Shown: positions 22,905 to 31,501 of the stretch, one piece after another
Position numbering within the stretch: the stretch's first letter is position 1
Layout of the letters: the number at the start of each line of letters is the position of its first letter
Source of the DNA: Streptomyces populi
Lineage (GTDB): Bacteria > Actinomycetota > Actinomycetes > Streptomycetales > Streptomycetaceae
Length of the DNA: 54,533 nucleotides
Reading direction: 5' to 3'
Assembly: GCF_002911015.1 (NCBI RefSeq)
Contig: NZ_KZ626894.1
Span: 1-54,533 of the forward strand
Position numbers and translations under genes: made by a program
The notes under the pieces: model-generated
What the model saw: only the letters and a program-made list of their open reading frames with translations
What the model was told of the DNA's origin: nothing
Database searches by the model: none

Positions 22905-24290
22905 ATGCCAATGAATTGCACAACTGATATTCGGAAACACCGTCGTCCTCGCGCCATGCGAACGAAACTGGGTGTGCTCGCGGTCACCACCGCCGCGCTC
23001 GCCGGAGGCGTCCTTACGCAGACCGACCGGGCGGAAGCCGCCACTCCCGGCGTCGTGGTCGATTCCCTGTCCGTGCCGGCGGCCTCGAACGGGCAGTCCA
23101 AAGCCACCGCCACGGTCCACGGCACCAAAACGATCAAATTGCAGGCGCTGACCGTCGCCGTGCGATCCGCGGACGGCGGCAAGTACGACTTCCCCGGAGC
23201 CGCCGCGACCACGCTGGGAACCCGGCCCACCACGTACACCTCGGGCTCTCGTACGTTCCCGGACGGCACCTATACGTATTACGTCGCGTACAAGTTCCAC
23301 GACCGTTGGTACAGCGCCTCTCCGGTGAAATCCTTCACCACCGGTTCCGGCACCGGCGCCGGCTCCACCGCGACGCCCGCGCCGACGGCCTCGACTCCCT
23401 CGGGCACGGCCACGCAGCCCGTGTCCCCCACGCCGACGTCGGTGTCGGCGTCGACGCCCACTTCGAACGTGACGTCCTCCGCGCCGTCGCCGACGTCGAC
23501 ATCGGCCTCGACGCCCACTTCGAACGTGACGTCCTCCGCGCCGTCGCCGACGTCGACATCGGCGTCGACGCCCACTTCGAGTGCGACGTCCACGACCGCC
23601 GCCGCGCCCGTCGGAATTCCCGGCACGTGGAACCGGGTGTTCAGCGACGAATTCAACGGCACCTCCCTCGACGGCTCCAAGTGGAACTCGAACTGGTTCG
23701 GGTGTTCCGGGTGCGTCACCAAGCCGGTGAACTCCGCCGAGGCGTCCGCCTATTCTCCGTCGCAGGTCTCCGTCAGTGACGGATCCCTCCACCTCAAGCT
23801 CATCGAGCAGCCGACCACCGTCGGAGGAAAGACGTATCCCTACGTCTCCGGTCTGGTGAACAGCAACGGCAAGGCGCAGTTCACCTACGGCGCTTTCGAG
23901 GCCCGTATCTACGCGCCCTCGTCCGGGACGAAGATGGCCAACTGGCCCGCCTTCTGGACCGACGGGCAGAACTGGCCGACGGACGGCGAGATGGACATCC
24001 TGGAAGGCCTGGGCGGTTCCGCCTGTTACCACTTCCATTCCGACGCGGGTGGTCCGGGAGGCTGTGCTTCCGGTACCTATTCCGGCGGCTGGCACACGTT
24101 CGGTGCCGAATGGAAGCAGGGCTCCGTCACGTACTACTACGACGGAAAGCAGGTCGGTCAGATCACCTCCGGGATCACCTCGGCCCCGATGTACCTGATC
24201 CTCAACAACGGCATCAACCCCGATCACAGCGGGACCAACGTGGTCCCCGCCGACATGATGGTCGACTACGTGAGGGTCTGGCAGCACTGA
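22905..24290 (+). CDS. Secreted glycoside hydrolase family 16 beta-glucanase-like enzyme with Ser/Thr-rich linker
   Basis: 461 residues if the ATG after GAAAGG is used; starts at 22911 or 22956 are also possible. A signal peptide (MRTKLGVLAVTTAALAGGVLTQ, written here only by its edges MRTK and DRAEA) leads into a ~100-residue beta-rich N-domain. A Ser/Thr/Pro linker built of 19-residue repeats follows, and then a GH16 domain. The catalytic motif E-x-D-x-x-E is Glu362, Asp364, Glu367 (GEMDILEG), and the domain ends VDYVRVWQ. GH16 enzymes hydrolyse or transglycosylate beta-1,3/1,4-glucans and related polymers. Location at the edge of an exopolysaccharide cluster suggests trimming or turnover of that polymer, or foraging. 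Confidence 0.85.
   Translation: MPMNCTTDIRKHRRPRAMRTKLGVLAVTTAALAGGVLTQTDRAEAATPGVVVDSLSVPAASNGQSKATATVHGTKTIKLQALTVAVRSADGGKYDFPGAAATTLGTRPTTYTSGSRTFPDGTYTYYVAYKFHDRWYSASPVKSFTTGSGTGAGSTATPAPTASTPSGTATQPVSPTPTSVSASTPTSNVTSSAPSPTSTSASTPTSNVTSSAPSPTSTSASTPTSSATSTTAAAPVGIPGTWNRVFSDEFNGTSLDGSKWNSNWFGCSGCVTKPVNSAEASAYSPSQVSVSDGSLHLKLIEQPTTVGGKTYPYVSGLVNSNGKAQFTYGAFEARIYAPSSGTKMANWPAFWTDGQNWPTDGEMDILEGLGGSACYHFHSDAGGPGGCASGTYSGGWHTFGAEWKQGSVTYYYDGKQVGQITSGITSAPMYLILNNGINPDHSGTNVVPADMMVDYVRVWQH
23444..23590 (+). repeat. 57-bp tandem repeat (2.5 units) in the GH16 linker
   Basis: Successive units begin 57 bases apart (TCGACGCCC at 23451, 23508 and 23565) and are nearly identical at DNA level, coding for the 19-residue SASTPTS...PSPTST unit. 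Such perfect DNA identity suggests recent duplication, and copy number may vary between strains. Confidence 0.85.
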
Positions 24291-24309
24291 CAGACGTCAC
24301 CCGCACGCC

Positions 24310-24342
24310 AGGGCGCCGGCCGCTTCGCGCGGCCGGCGCCCT
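24310..24342. terminator. 14-bp perfect hairpin after GH16 gene
   Basis: Arms 24310-24323 and 24329-24342 pair perfectly around TTCGC. It lies between the rightward GH16 gene and the leftward UDP-xylose synthase gene and probably terminates both. Confidence 0.8.
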
Positions 24343-24396
24343 CCGGACCGTCGGCCCCCCGAAGCGCCGACCTCCGTGCGGCAACGCGGTCTCACG

Positions 24397-25374
24397 TCAT
24401 GACGGCCCGGCCGCGACGGCGCGCTCCGGCGCCCGTACGCGTGCCCGCGTCTCCGCCGCGAACCAGTCGACCGTGTGCCGGAGCCCCTCTTCCAGAGGCA
24501 CCCGCGGCTGCCAGCCGAGCTCCTCGCGGGCCCGGGTGATGACGGGGCGTCGGCGGACGGGGTCGTCGACGGGCAGCGGAAGGAAGCGCAGCTCCCCGCT
24601 CGATCCGGTGATCCCCGCCACGAGTTCCGCCACTTCCCGCACCGTGTGCTCCTCCGGATTGCCCAGGTTGATCGGGCCCGGCTCGGCGGAGTCGAGCATG
24701 GCGATCAGGCCGCGGACCAGGTCGTCGACGTAGCAGAAGCTCCGCGTCTGGCTGCCGTCGCCGAATATCGTCAGGGGCTCCTCCTGGAGCGCCTGCCTGA
24801 TGAAGCTGGAAACCACCCGGCCGTCGTGCGGACGCATGCGGGGGCCGTACGTGTTGAAGATCCGGACGATCCCGGTGTCGACCCCGTGGCTGCGCCGGTA
24901 CGCCATGGAGAGAGCCTCCGCGAAACGCTTGGCCTCGTCGTAGACGCTGCGGGGGCCTATGGGATTGACGTGCCCCCAGTAGTCCTCGCCCTGCGGATGC
25001 ACCGCGGGGTCCCCGTAGACCTCGCTGGTGGAGGCCAGGACGAAGCGCGCTCCCCGGCTCTCGGCCAGCCGCAGCATGTTCTCCGTGCCCCGGCTGCCGA
25101 CCGCCAGGGTCTCGAGCGGATGGCGGTGGTAGTCGGCGGGGGACGCGGGGGACGCGAGGTGCGCGACGGCGTCGACCGTGCCGGGGAAGCGGAACGGCTC
25201 CGTGATGTCGCACGGAACGCAGTGGAAGCCGGGCCGGCGCAGAAGACGGGCGATGTTGGCCTTCCGGCCCGAGGAGAAGTTGTCCAGGCAGTAGACGCTG
25301 TCGCCCCTGCGGAGCAGTTCCTCGCACAGATGGGACCCCAGGAAGCCGCTGCCGCCGGACACCATCACACGCAT
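24397..25374 (-). CDS. UDP-glucuronate decarboxylase (UDP-xylose synthase), extended SDR
   Basis: 325 residues. NAD-binding GGSGFLG at 7-13, HLASPASPADY at 72-82, STSEVYGDP at 115-123, the catalytic Tyr145/Lys149 in YDEAK, and RIFNTYGPRM are all hallmarks of UDP-glucuronate decarboxylases rather than general 4-epimerases. The enzyme turns UDP-glucuronate into UDP-xylose with bound NAD+. It follows UDP-glucose dehydrogenase by only 16 bases on the same strand, so the pair makes UDP-xylose from UDP-glucose. This predicts xylose (and perhaps glucuronate) in the glycan built by the genes to the right. Confidence 0.85.
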   Translation of the reverse strand: MRVMVSGGSGFLGSHLCEELLRRGDSVYCLDNFSSGRKANIARLLRRPGFHCVPCDITEPFRFPGTVDAVAHLASPASPADYHRHPLETLAVGSRGTENMLRLAESRGARFVLASTSEVYGDPAVHPQGEDYWGHVNPIGPRSVYDEAKRFAEALSMAYRRSHGVDTGIVRIFNTYGPRMRPHDGRVVSSFIRQALQEEPLTIFGDGSQTRSFCYVDDLVRGLIAMLDSAEPGPINLGNPEEHTVREVAELVAGITGSSGELRFLPLPVDDPVRRRPVITRAREELGWQPRVPLEEGLRHTVDWFAAETRARVRAPERAVAAGPS

Positions 25375-25390
25375 GAGATCTTCCTTCCGC

Positions 25391-26710
25391 TCAGTCGAGC
25401 CGCGGACGGCCCGGAGCGCTCAGCCGCCAGCCGGCCGACCGCCAGGCCCGGGCGTCGAGGGTGTTGCGGGCGTCGACCACGGCCGGGCTGCGCACCACGG
25501 TGGCGAGGGCGGCGGGGTCGAGCTCCCGGTACTGGGGCCACTCGGTGAGGTGCAGGACGACGTCGGCCTGTTCGCACGCCTTGGTCACGTCCAGGGCGTA
25601 CTGCAGATCGGGGTACGCGGCCCGGGCGTTGTCGACCGCCTCCGGGTCGTGCACCCGGACCCGGGCTCCGCGCCGGCGCACCGCCTCCGCGACCGCGAGC
25701 GCGGGGGAGTCCCGCACGTCGTCGCTGCCGGGCTTGAAGGCGGCCCCCAGGACCGCCACGTCGCGGTTCTCGAGGCTCCCGCCGGTGAACCGCTCGGCGA
25801 GACCGATCGTGCGCAGGCGCTGCCGTGTGTTGATCTCGTCGACCTGGCGCAGGAACGCCACCGACTCGCCCCGGCCGATCTCCTCCGCCCGCGCGGTGAA
25901 GGCCCGTATGTCCTTGGGTAGACAGCTGCCGCCGAAGCCGAGGCCGGGGGCCAGGAAGGCGGGGCCGATGCGGGAGTCGGTGCCCATCGCCTCGGCGAGG
26001 GTGAGCACGTCGGCGCCCAGGACGTCACAGATCTCGGCCATGGCGTTGATGAAGGAGATCTTGGTGGCGAGGAAGGAGTTCGAGGCCACCTTGACGAGTT
26101 CTGCGGTGACGGTGTCGGTGGCGATGAACGGCGCGCCGGCCGCCACGAGGGGCGCGTAGACCGCGCGCAACCGCGCCTCGGCCCGCGCCGAGCGGACGCC
26201 CGCCACGATGCGTTCCGGCCGCAGGGTGTCCTGGACCGCGGACCCCTCGCGCAGGAACTCCGGGTTCCAGGCGATGTCGGCGCCGGTCCCGCGCAGCCGC
26301 GCGGCGAGCAGGTCCGCCGTACCGGCCGGAACGGTGGACTTGCCGACGACCAGGGCCTCGTCGTGGCCCGCGGCGCGCAGCCCCGCCGCCAGTCCGTCCA
26401 CCGCGGCCTCGACGTGGTGCAGGTCGGCGGCGCCCGAGTCGGGCCGCTGCGGGGTGCCGACGCAGACGAAGTGCGTGTCGGCGAACAGGGCGGCCTCGTC
26501 CAGCGACGTGGTGAAGCGCAGCAGGCCCGCGGCCACCGTCCGCTGGAGCATCCCGGACAGGCCGGGCTCGTAGAACGGGGGATGCCCGGCGGCGAGCGCC
26601 GCGACCCGCTCCTCGTCGACGTCGACGCCGAGGACCTCATGGCCGATCTCCGCCATGCAGGCGGCGTGGACTGCTCCGACGTACCCGGTGCCGATGACTG
26701 TGAGGCGCAT
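25391..26710 (-). CDS. ugd: UDP-glucose 6-dehydrogenase
   Basis: 439 residues from ATG with GGAG six bases upstream. The Rossmann GTGYVG is at 7-12, the conserved substrate Lys207 in ELVKVASN, and the catalytic Cys263 in GFGGSCLPKD. The C-terminal UDP-binding domain (GAAFKPGSDDVRDSP, VVLHLTEWPQYREL) is complete. It oxidises UDP-glucose to UDP-glucuronate with two NAD+. It forms a two-gene operon with UDP-xylose synthase. Motif A of the shared regulatory element ends 21 bases before the start codon, so the sugar supply is probably co-regulated with the glycosyltransferase operon. Confidence 0.93.
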   Translation of the reverse strand: MRLTVIGTGYVGAVHAACMAEIGHEVLGVDVDEERVAALAAGHPPFYEPGLSGMLQRTVAAGLLRFTTSLDEAALFADTHFVCVGTPQRPDSGAADLHHVEAAVDGLAAGLRAAGHDEALVVGKSTVPAGTADLLAARLRGTGADIAWNPEFLREGSAVQDTLRPERIVAGVRSARAEARLRAVYAPLVAAGAPFIATDTVTAELVKVASNSFLATKISFINAMAEICDVLGADVLTLAEAMGTDSRIGPAFLAPGLGFGGSCLPKDIRAFTARAEEIGRGESVAFLRQVDEINTRQRLRTIGLAERFTGGSLENRDVAVLGAAFKPGSDDVRDSPALAVAEAVRRRGARVRVHDPEAVDNARAAYPDLQYALDVTKACEQADVVLHLTEWPQYRELDPAALATVVRSPAVVDARNTLDARAWRSAGWRLSAPGRPRLD

Positions 26711-26731
26711 GTCTCTCTCCGAGGTAGTCCG

Positions 26732-26758
26732 TATATTTACGGCGTATACGTACATATT
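26732..26758. promoter_or_regulatory. Shared 27-bp regulatory motif, site A (upstream of ugd)
   Basis: This matches site B in 19 of 27 and site C in 19 of 27 positions, with no gaps. Invariant blocks are TA (1-2), TTTA (5-8), GTA (13-15), TAC (20-22) and TT (26-27). It lies 22-48 bases upstream of the leftward ugd start, over the expected promoter. Confidence 0.65.
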
Positions 26759-26888
26759 CACCCCAGGGTGGGCTGAGGTCAACGTACGTCGTGGAGAGAG
26801 CCGTGAACCCGGCGGTCTCACGGCCGGCCGGTCACGGACGGAAGCGCGCCGTCGGCCATGGCGCCGACGGGGTACCGGGGGCCTCGGG

Positions 26889-28121
26889 TCAGCGGTGTCC
26901 GGTCAGGCCGGAACGCGCCGGCCGCAGCAGGCGCCAGGTCACCAGCGCCGTGAATCGGATCGTCTCGGCCGCGGCCGGCAGGAGGTCGTCCCGGCAGAGC
27001 CAGGCCCGCTCGGTGGGCCGCTCGCTCAGGAGGTCGGGCGGCAGCCGGCGCTCATGGCGCAGCCACGCCGCGACCGACGCGAGGTCCAGCTGGCCGGCGA
27101 CGAAGACCCGTCCCTCGGCCTGGGCGCCGTCCGGTACGTCCCGGCCGGTCAGGTCGAGGTGCATGGCGCGGACGACGTCGACTCCGTGGACGTTCTCGAA
27201 GAGGCGGAACTGGGCGCCGGTGCGCGGATTGAAGTCGACGAGCTTGTACTGCCCGTCCCGGCGGTCGTAACGCCAGTCGAGATCCGCCAGTCCGCTGTAG
27301 CCGATGCGGCGGCACAGCCGCTCCGCCAGACGGGCCAGTTCGGAGTTGCGCAGTGCCACCGCTCGGGCGGTCATGCCCGCGTACGGGGGCCAGGAGCGCA
27401 GTTTCAGGCCGGTGAACAGGGCGCGCGGAACACCGCCCGCGCCGCAGTAGATGTGGGTGATCCAGTCCTCCGCCTGCTGCCGTGGGATGTACTCCTGCAC
27501 GAGGACGGGTGGCGGCGCGGCCTTCGGGAAGCGGTCGAGCATCGCCCGTTCGGAGGACACCACGGTGGTGGTGCCGCTGACGGCCGGAGTGCGGAGCCTG
27601 CTGAACGGCGCCAGGTTCTTGAGCACCAGCGGATAGCCGAGCTCGCGGCCCGCGTCGACCAGTTCGTCACGGCTCTCCGGCGCCCGTGACCGCGGCGAGG
27701 GCACGTCGGCCTCCGTGCAGATCCGGTGCAGGCCCGCCTTGCAGGCCAGCAGACGCGGCAGGTGGGCCGGCACGGACGGGATCAGGAAACACTCCCTCAG
27801 CCGGTGGGCGTGCTCCGCGAGCAGGATCGCCGCCTCGTCGTCGGTCGGCACCGCCACGCACCGGGTGCCGATCGCCCGGCCGATGGACAGCAGGCCGTCC
27901 GCGAGCCACTCCGGCTCCTCACGGCCGGTCGTCGGCCACACGATCCTGCTCGTCAGGTGGCGTGAGAGCGCGACCGGGGTGAACCGGTCCTCGACGACGG
28001 CGTGGACCGGGACTCCCAGTCGCCCGACCGTGCGCACCACGCCCAGACTGCCGTGGTGCAGCGGATAGTTGCCGATCCTGGCGAGGAGTACGGGTACCGC
28101 AGTGTCCAGCAAGGGGACCAC
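26889..28121 (-). CDS. ATP-grasp family carboxylate-amine/thiol ligase
   Basis: 410 residues from the GTG after GGAGAGGGGCGG; a start 29 codons earlier is possible. It follows the ATP-grasp layout: N-terminal VLLARIGNYPLHHGSLGVVRTVGRLG, a lid region YPLVLKNLAPFSR and LVQEYIPRQQAEDW, and the metal-binding end DFNPRTGAQFRLFEN. ATP-grasp ligases activate a carboxylate as acyl-phosphate and join it to an amine or thiol. Similar stand-alone proteins occur in glycan clusters, where they may attach an amino acid or similar group. The substrate is unknown. It is divergent from the phosphotransferase-like gene and lies upstream of ugd on the same strand. Confidence 0.82.
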   Translation of the reverse strand: MVPLLDTAVPVLLARIGNYPLHHGSLGVVRTVGRLGVPVHAVVEDRFTPVALSRHLTSRIVWPTTGREEPEWLADGLLSIGRAIGTRCVAVPTDDEAAILLAEHAHRLRECFLIPSVPAHLPRLLACKAGLHRICTEADVPSPRSRAPESRDELVDAGRELGYPLVLKNLAPFSRLRTPAVSGTTTVVSSERAMLDRFPKAAPPPVLVQEYIPRQQAEDWITHIYCGAGGVPRALFTGLKLRSWPPYAGMTARAVALRNSELARLAERLCRRIGYSGLADLDWRYDRRDGQYKLVDFNPRTGAQFRLFENVHGVDVVRAMHLDLTGRDVPDGAQAEGRVFVAGQLDLASVAAWLRHERRLPPDLLSERPTERAWLCRDDLLPAAAETIRFTALVTWRLLRPARSGLTGHR

Positions 28122-28166
28122 CCGCCCCTCTCCGGGAAGCTTCTCCCGAAAGGCACTAACATGGAC

Positions 28167-28176
28167 AAAGCGCTTT
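28167..28176. promoter_or_regulatory. Palindrome AAAGCGCTTT, LacI-type operator candidate
   Basis: A perfect 10-bp palindrome with the AAGCGCTT core common to LacI/GalR-family operators. It sits in the 140-bp divergent region between the ATP-grasp and phosphotransferase-like genes. No LacI gene is in the window, so any regulator would act from elsewhere. Confidence 0.4.
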
Positions 28177-28261
28177 AATCCACTCCAATGGTGACACATC
28201 GTCCGCATTCATCGTCCCCGGCGAGCACGGGTCGTGCCGTCGGCGGTCCGCAAGGTCTGGT

Positions 28262-29317
28262 ATGAAGACGCCCGCCAAGATGTCCTCGCTCTCCGGTCTG
28301 CTGCCGCTCTACTTCCCGCGCGCGCTGGCCGGTCTCGACGACCGCCTCCGGGCCCACTGGCTCGTGCGCGGCGCCGGTCCCAGGGACATCACCGTGGTCC
28401 GGCGCCCCACCCTGCCCAAGGCGGGCCTGCTCGTGTTCGAGCTGCGGCACGGTACGGGGAACCTGGTGCTCAAACACCCCAGGGACGAGGCCGGGGCCGC
28501 CGTCACGGCGCGGGAGCGGGAAGTCCTGCGAGAGCTCGGCGCCGACAGCCGGCTCGCCCCCTGGCGCGCCCTCCTGCCCCGGGTCGTCGGCTCGCCCGGG
28601 CCCGCGGGGACCCTCGCCCAGACCGCGCTCCCTGGCGTCCCGGCGGAGCGGCTGATCCCGGACGCCTCCGGGGACCCGTACGCCGTGATGGCTCCCGCCC
28701 TGCGACTGCTGGCGGACCTGCGGGCCGCCACCGGGCGTCCCCGCAAGGCGGCCGACCGGGCCCCCGCCTGGTGCGAGTCGCAGCTGAGGGCCCTCTCCGC
28801 CGGAATGCCCCGTTACCGGTCCGGCCGGCGAGCGGCCGAGTTCGAGGCCCTGCGCCACCGGCTGGACGCGGCCATGGCCGGCGCCGTGCTGACCGAGGGC
28901 TGGACCCACGGCGACTACCACCCCGGCAACGTGCTGCTCGGCGGCACCCCCCTGCGGGTCACCGGCGTCTTCGACTGGAGCAGCGGCCGCGCCGACGGGC
29001 CGTGCGAGATCGACGCCTACTCCTTCGTACTGGCCCTGCGCAGTACCCTCACCGGCCGTCCGCTGGGCGGCCTGGTCGCCGAGACGCTGCGCGCCGGCCG
29101 GGTACCGGACGCCGACCGCCCCCTGCTCGCGCTGGCCGGGCTGGACCCGGACCACGGTGTCGCCGATCCGGTGGCGATCCCCCTGCTGAGCTGGCTGTGG
29201 CACGTGGCGAACAACGTCCGTAAATCTTCGAGGTTCGGCCACAGCTACGGGTGGCTCACCCACACCGTCGCACCCGTGCTCGGCGAATGCGCCCGTTGGG
29301 CCGGTACGCGGCCGTGA
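28262..29317 (+). CDS. Aminoglycoside phosphotransferase (APH)-fold kinase-like protein
   Basis: 351 residues from ATG with AAGG upstream. The catalytic loop HGDYHPGNVLL lies near 217-227 and the metal-binding VFDWSSG near 237-243; both key Asp residues are kept, so it could be an active kinase. An ATP lysine is plausible in NLVLKHPRDE. The fold phosphorylates small hydroxylated molecules (sugars, choline, aminoglycosides). It starts a rightward three-gene set with a flavoprotein and a GH16 lipoprotein inside the glycan cluster. A sugar or polyol kinase role is more likely than antibiotic resistance, though this is inference. Confidence 0.82.
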   Translation: MKTPAKMSSLSGLLPLYFPRALAGLDDRLRAHWLVRGAGPRDITVVRRPTLPKAGLLVFELRHGTGNLVLKHPRDEAGAAVTAREREVLRELGADSRLAPWRALLPRVVGSPGPAGTLAQTALPGVPAERLIPDASGDPYAVMAPALRLLADLRAATGRPRKAADRAPAWCESQLRALSAGMPRYRSGRRAAEFEALRHRLDAAMAGAVLTEGWTHGDYHPGNVLLGGTPLRVTGVFDWSSGRADGPCEIDAYSFVLALRSTLTGRPLGGLVAETLRAGRVPDADRPLLALAGLDPDHGVADPVAIPLLSWLWHVANNVRKSSRFGHSYGWLTHTVAPVLGECARWAGTRP

Positions 29318-29354
29318 CGGCCGCGGCGCCGCACGAGAACAAAAGGGAACGACC

Positions 29355-30647
29355 ATGCCCATGAACACCGGCTTCAGCGTCCGGCACAAGGCGGTCAGGA
29401 AGGGGAGCGCCCGCTCCCCGGGGCGGTTGCCCGCCGTCGTCATCGGGGCGGGCCCCTACGGGCTGGCCACGGCCGCCTGGCTGAGCGCGGCGGGAACGCC
29501 GCGACGGGTGTTCGGCGAGCCCATGGAGTGCTGGTACGCCAACATGCCCGCCGGCATGTATCTGAAGTCCGTCCCCGCGGCCTCCTCCATCTCCGCGCCG
29601 GAGTCCGGATACCGCCTGGAGGACTTCCGCACCGCGCGGGGACGCGGACCCGTCGGCGATCGCTACCCCATCCCCGTCGAGGAGATGGTCGACTACGGGC
29701 GGTGGTTCCAGGAGCGCCGCCTGCCGGAACTGGAGCGCGAGAAGGTCCGTTCCGTCGGGCACGTGGACGGGCTGTTCGCCGTCACCCTGGACTCCGGGGA
29801 GGAGTTCCTCGCCGAGAAGGTGGTGATGGCCACCGGACAGGTCCCGTTCGCTCACGAGCCCCCGGAACTGACCGGAGCCCTTCCCGGGGAACTGGTCTCC
29901 CACACCAGCCGGCACCGTGATCTGAGCCTGTTCTCGGGGCAGCGGGTCGCCGTCCTCGGCGCCGGGCAGTCGGCCCTGGAGAGCGCCGCGCTGCTGCACG
30001 AGGCCGGGGCCCTTCCCACCGTGATCGCCCGCGCGGAGTCCGTCGCCTTCGGCACCCCTCCCGACACCGACCGGCCCTGCGACCGGCCGCGTGCGGTACG
30101 GATCGCCAAGCCGGGTTCGCCCCTCGGACCGGGCTGGTCGCTGCTGGCGTGCAGCCGCGGCGGCGGCGCCGTCCGCCGTCTGCCGCAGGGGGTGCGGCTG
30201 CGGCTGCTGCACGACGTGCTCGGTCCGTCCGGCGGCTGGTGGCTGCGGCAGCGGGTGGACGACCGCGTCCCGGTGCTGTGCGGTTGTACGGTCCGCTCCG
30301 TGGGGGCCGAGGACGGCACGGTGCGTCTCGAGGTCGAGGTCGAGGGCACGGGCGCAGGCGCGCGCACGAAGGCGCTGCGGGCCGACCATCTGCTGCTCGC
30401 CACGGGGTACCGGGTGGACATCGACCGGCTCGGGCTGCTGGCACCCGAACTCCGCCGGGAGACGAGGACGTTCCACGGCGCGCCGCGGCTGTCGGCCGGG
30501 TTCGAGTCCTCCGTGCCCGGGCTGTACTTCACCGGACTGGCCGCCGCTCCCACCTTCGGCCCCGTGCTGCGGTTCGTCGCCGGCACCGGATTCGCCGCGC
30601 GCCGGCTGGCCCGCTCCGTCGCGGCCGGGACGCGCACCCGCCCATGA
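29355..30647 (+). CDS. FAD/NAD(P)-binding flavoprotein oxidoreductase
   Basis: 430 residues from ATG with AAGGGAACGACC upstream. Two dinucleotide-binding motifs are visible: GAGPYGLATA near 31-40 (FAD) and GAGQSALE near 202-209 (NAD(P)H). A further ATGYRVD near 348 resembles the motif of N-hydroxylating and Baeyer-Villiger-like monooxygenases. This suggests a single-component flavin monooxygenase-like enzyme. Its stop overlaps the GH16 lipoprotein start (ATGA), so it is coupled to a glycan hydrolase, an unusual pairing. It may modify a sugar or a lipid carrier; the substrate is unknown. Confidence 0.82.
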   Translation: MPMNTGFSVRHKAVRKGSARSPGRLPAVVIGAGPYGLATAAWLSAAGTPRRVFGEPMECWYANMPAGMYLKSVPAASSISAPESGYRLEDFRTARGRGPVGDRYPIPVEEMVDYGRWFQERRLPELEREKVRSVGHVDGLFAVTLDSGEEFLAEKVVMATGQVPFAHEPPELTGALPGELVSHTSRHRDLSLFSGQRVAVLGAGQSALESAALLHEAGALPTVIARAESVAFGTPPDTDRPCDRPRAVRIAKPGSPLGPGWSLLACSRGGGAVRRLPQGVRLRLLHDVLGPSGGWWLRQRVDDRVPVLCGCTVRSVGAEDGTVRLEVEVEGTGAGARTKALRADHLLLATGYRVDIDRLGLLAPELRRETRTFHGAPRLSAGFESSVPGLYFTGLAAAPTFGPVLRFVAGTGFAARRLARSVAAGTRTRP

Positions 30648-31462
30648 CGTCACGGGGCGCGGTGCTCGGTGTGCTCATGCTGTTGCTGGTGGCGTGCGGT
30701 GCCTGCGGTTCCACACCGGGCACCGCGGCGTCCGGGCCCCCGGTGCCCGGCCGGTGGCGACCGGTCCTCCACGACGACTTCGACGGCTCACGTCTCGACA
30801 AGGGCCGCTGGACCACGTGTTATGACTGGAACGAGCGCGGCTGCACCATCAGCACCAACAACGAACTGGAGTGGTACCAGCCCGGCCAGGTCGCCGTGGG
30901 CGGAGGGAAACTGACCCTCACCGCCCAGCGCCGCACCGTCCGCGGCAGCGACGGAAAGCTCTACCCCTGGGTGTCCGGCATGATCTCCACCGGCCGGGAC
31001 GACTGGTACGCCGAGCCGCGGCACACCTTCACCTACGGCTACTTCGAGGCGGCGGTCCGCATCCCGCCACAGGGCGGCATGGCACCGGAGTTCTGGATGA
31101 TGCCCGCGAGCCGCTACACCCCGCCCGAGCTCGACATCATGGAGTTCCTCGGCACCACGCGCACGGTGTCGATGTTCGTGCACTGGCGCAACGCCGAGGG
31201 TGCCGAGAGAAAGCAGCGGGGGACCTTCACCGCGTCCGGTTTCCCCGACGGCTACCACGTCTTCGGGCTGCTCTGGGAGAAGGACAGGCTCGTCTGGTAC
31301 GTCGACGGGATCGAACGGTTCGAGGTGACCGCCCCCGAGCGCATCCCCCACGTGCCCATGGAGGTCATCCTCAACCTGGCGGTCGGCCTCCCCTACACCC
31401 CGCCCCCGGGCACCGACTCGGCGCGCATGCTCGTGGACTGGGTCCGGGTCTGGCAGCGCTGA
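30644..31462 (+). CDS. GH16 family lipoprotein
   Basis: 272 residues from the ATG overlapping the previous stop. The signal peptide ends in the lipobox LVAC with lipidated Cys18, so it is held on the outer face of the membrane. The GH16 catalytic set is Glu162, Asp164, Glu167 (PELDIMEF), preceded by FTYGYFEAAVRIPP and followed by a late VDWVRVWQR. Unlike the secreted GH16 at 22.9 kb it has no linker or N-domain. Being membrane-bound next to glycosyltransferases, flippase and deacetylase genes, it may cut or transfer the nascent exopolysaccharide (inference). Confidence 0.88.
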   Translation: MTSRGAVLGVLMLLLVACGACGSTPGTAASGPPVPGRWRPVLHDDFDGSRLDKGRWTTCYDWNERGCTISTNNELEWYQPGQVAVGGGKLTLTAQRRTVRGSDGKLYPWVSGMISTGRDDWYAEPRHTFTYGYFEAAVRIPPQGGMAPEFWMMPASRYTPPELDIMEFLGTTRTVSMFVHWRNAEGAERKQRGTFTASGFPDGYHVFGLLWEKDRLVWYVDGIERFEVTAPERIPHVPMEVILNLAVGLPYTPPPGTDSARMLVDWVRVWQR

Positions 31463-31501
31463 CGTCCCGTCAGCGGTGCGCGCGTCCGCGCCGGCCGGCG
31501 G

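Noticed and set aside
23444..23590. 57-bp repeats considered as a CRISPR array
   Set aside because: There are no unique spacers and the repeats are in frame inside a Ser/Thr-rich linker.
28262..29317. APH-fold protein as an antibiotic-resistance gene
   Set aside because: It lacks close similarity to known aminoglycoside kinases by eye and sits in a glycan gene set; resistance cannot be supported.
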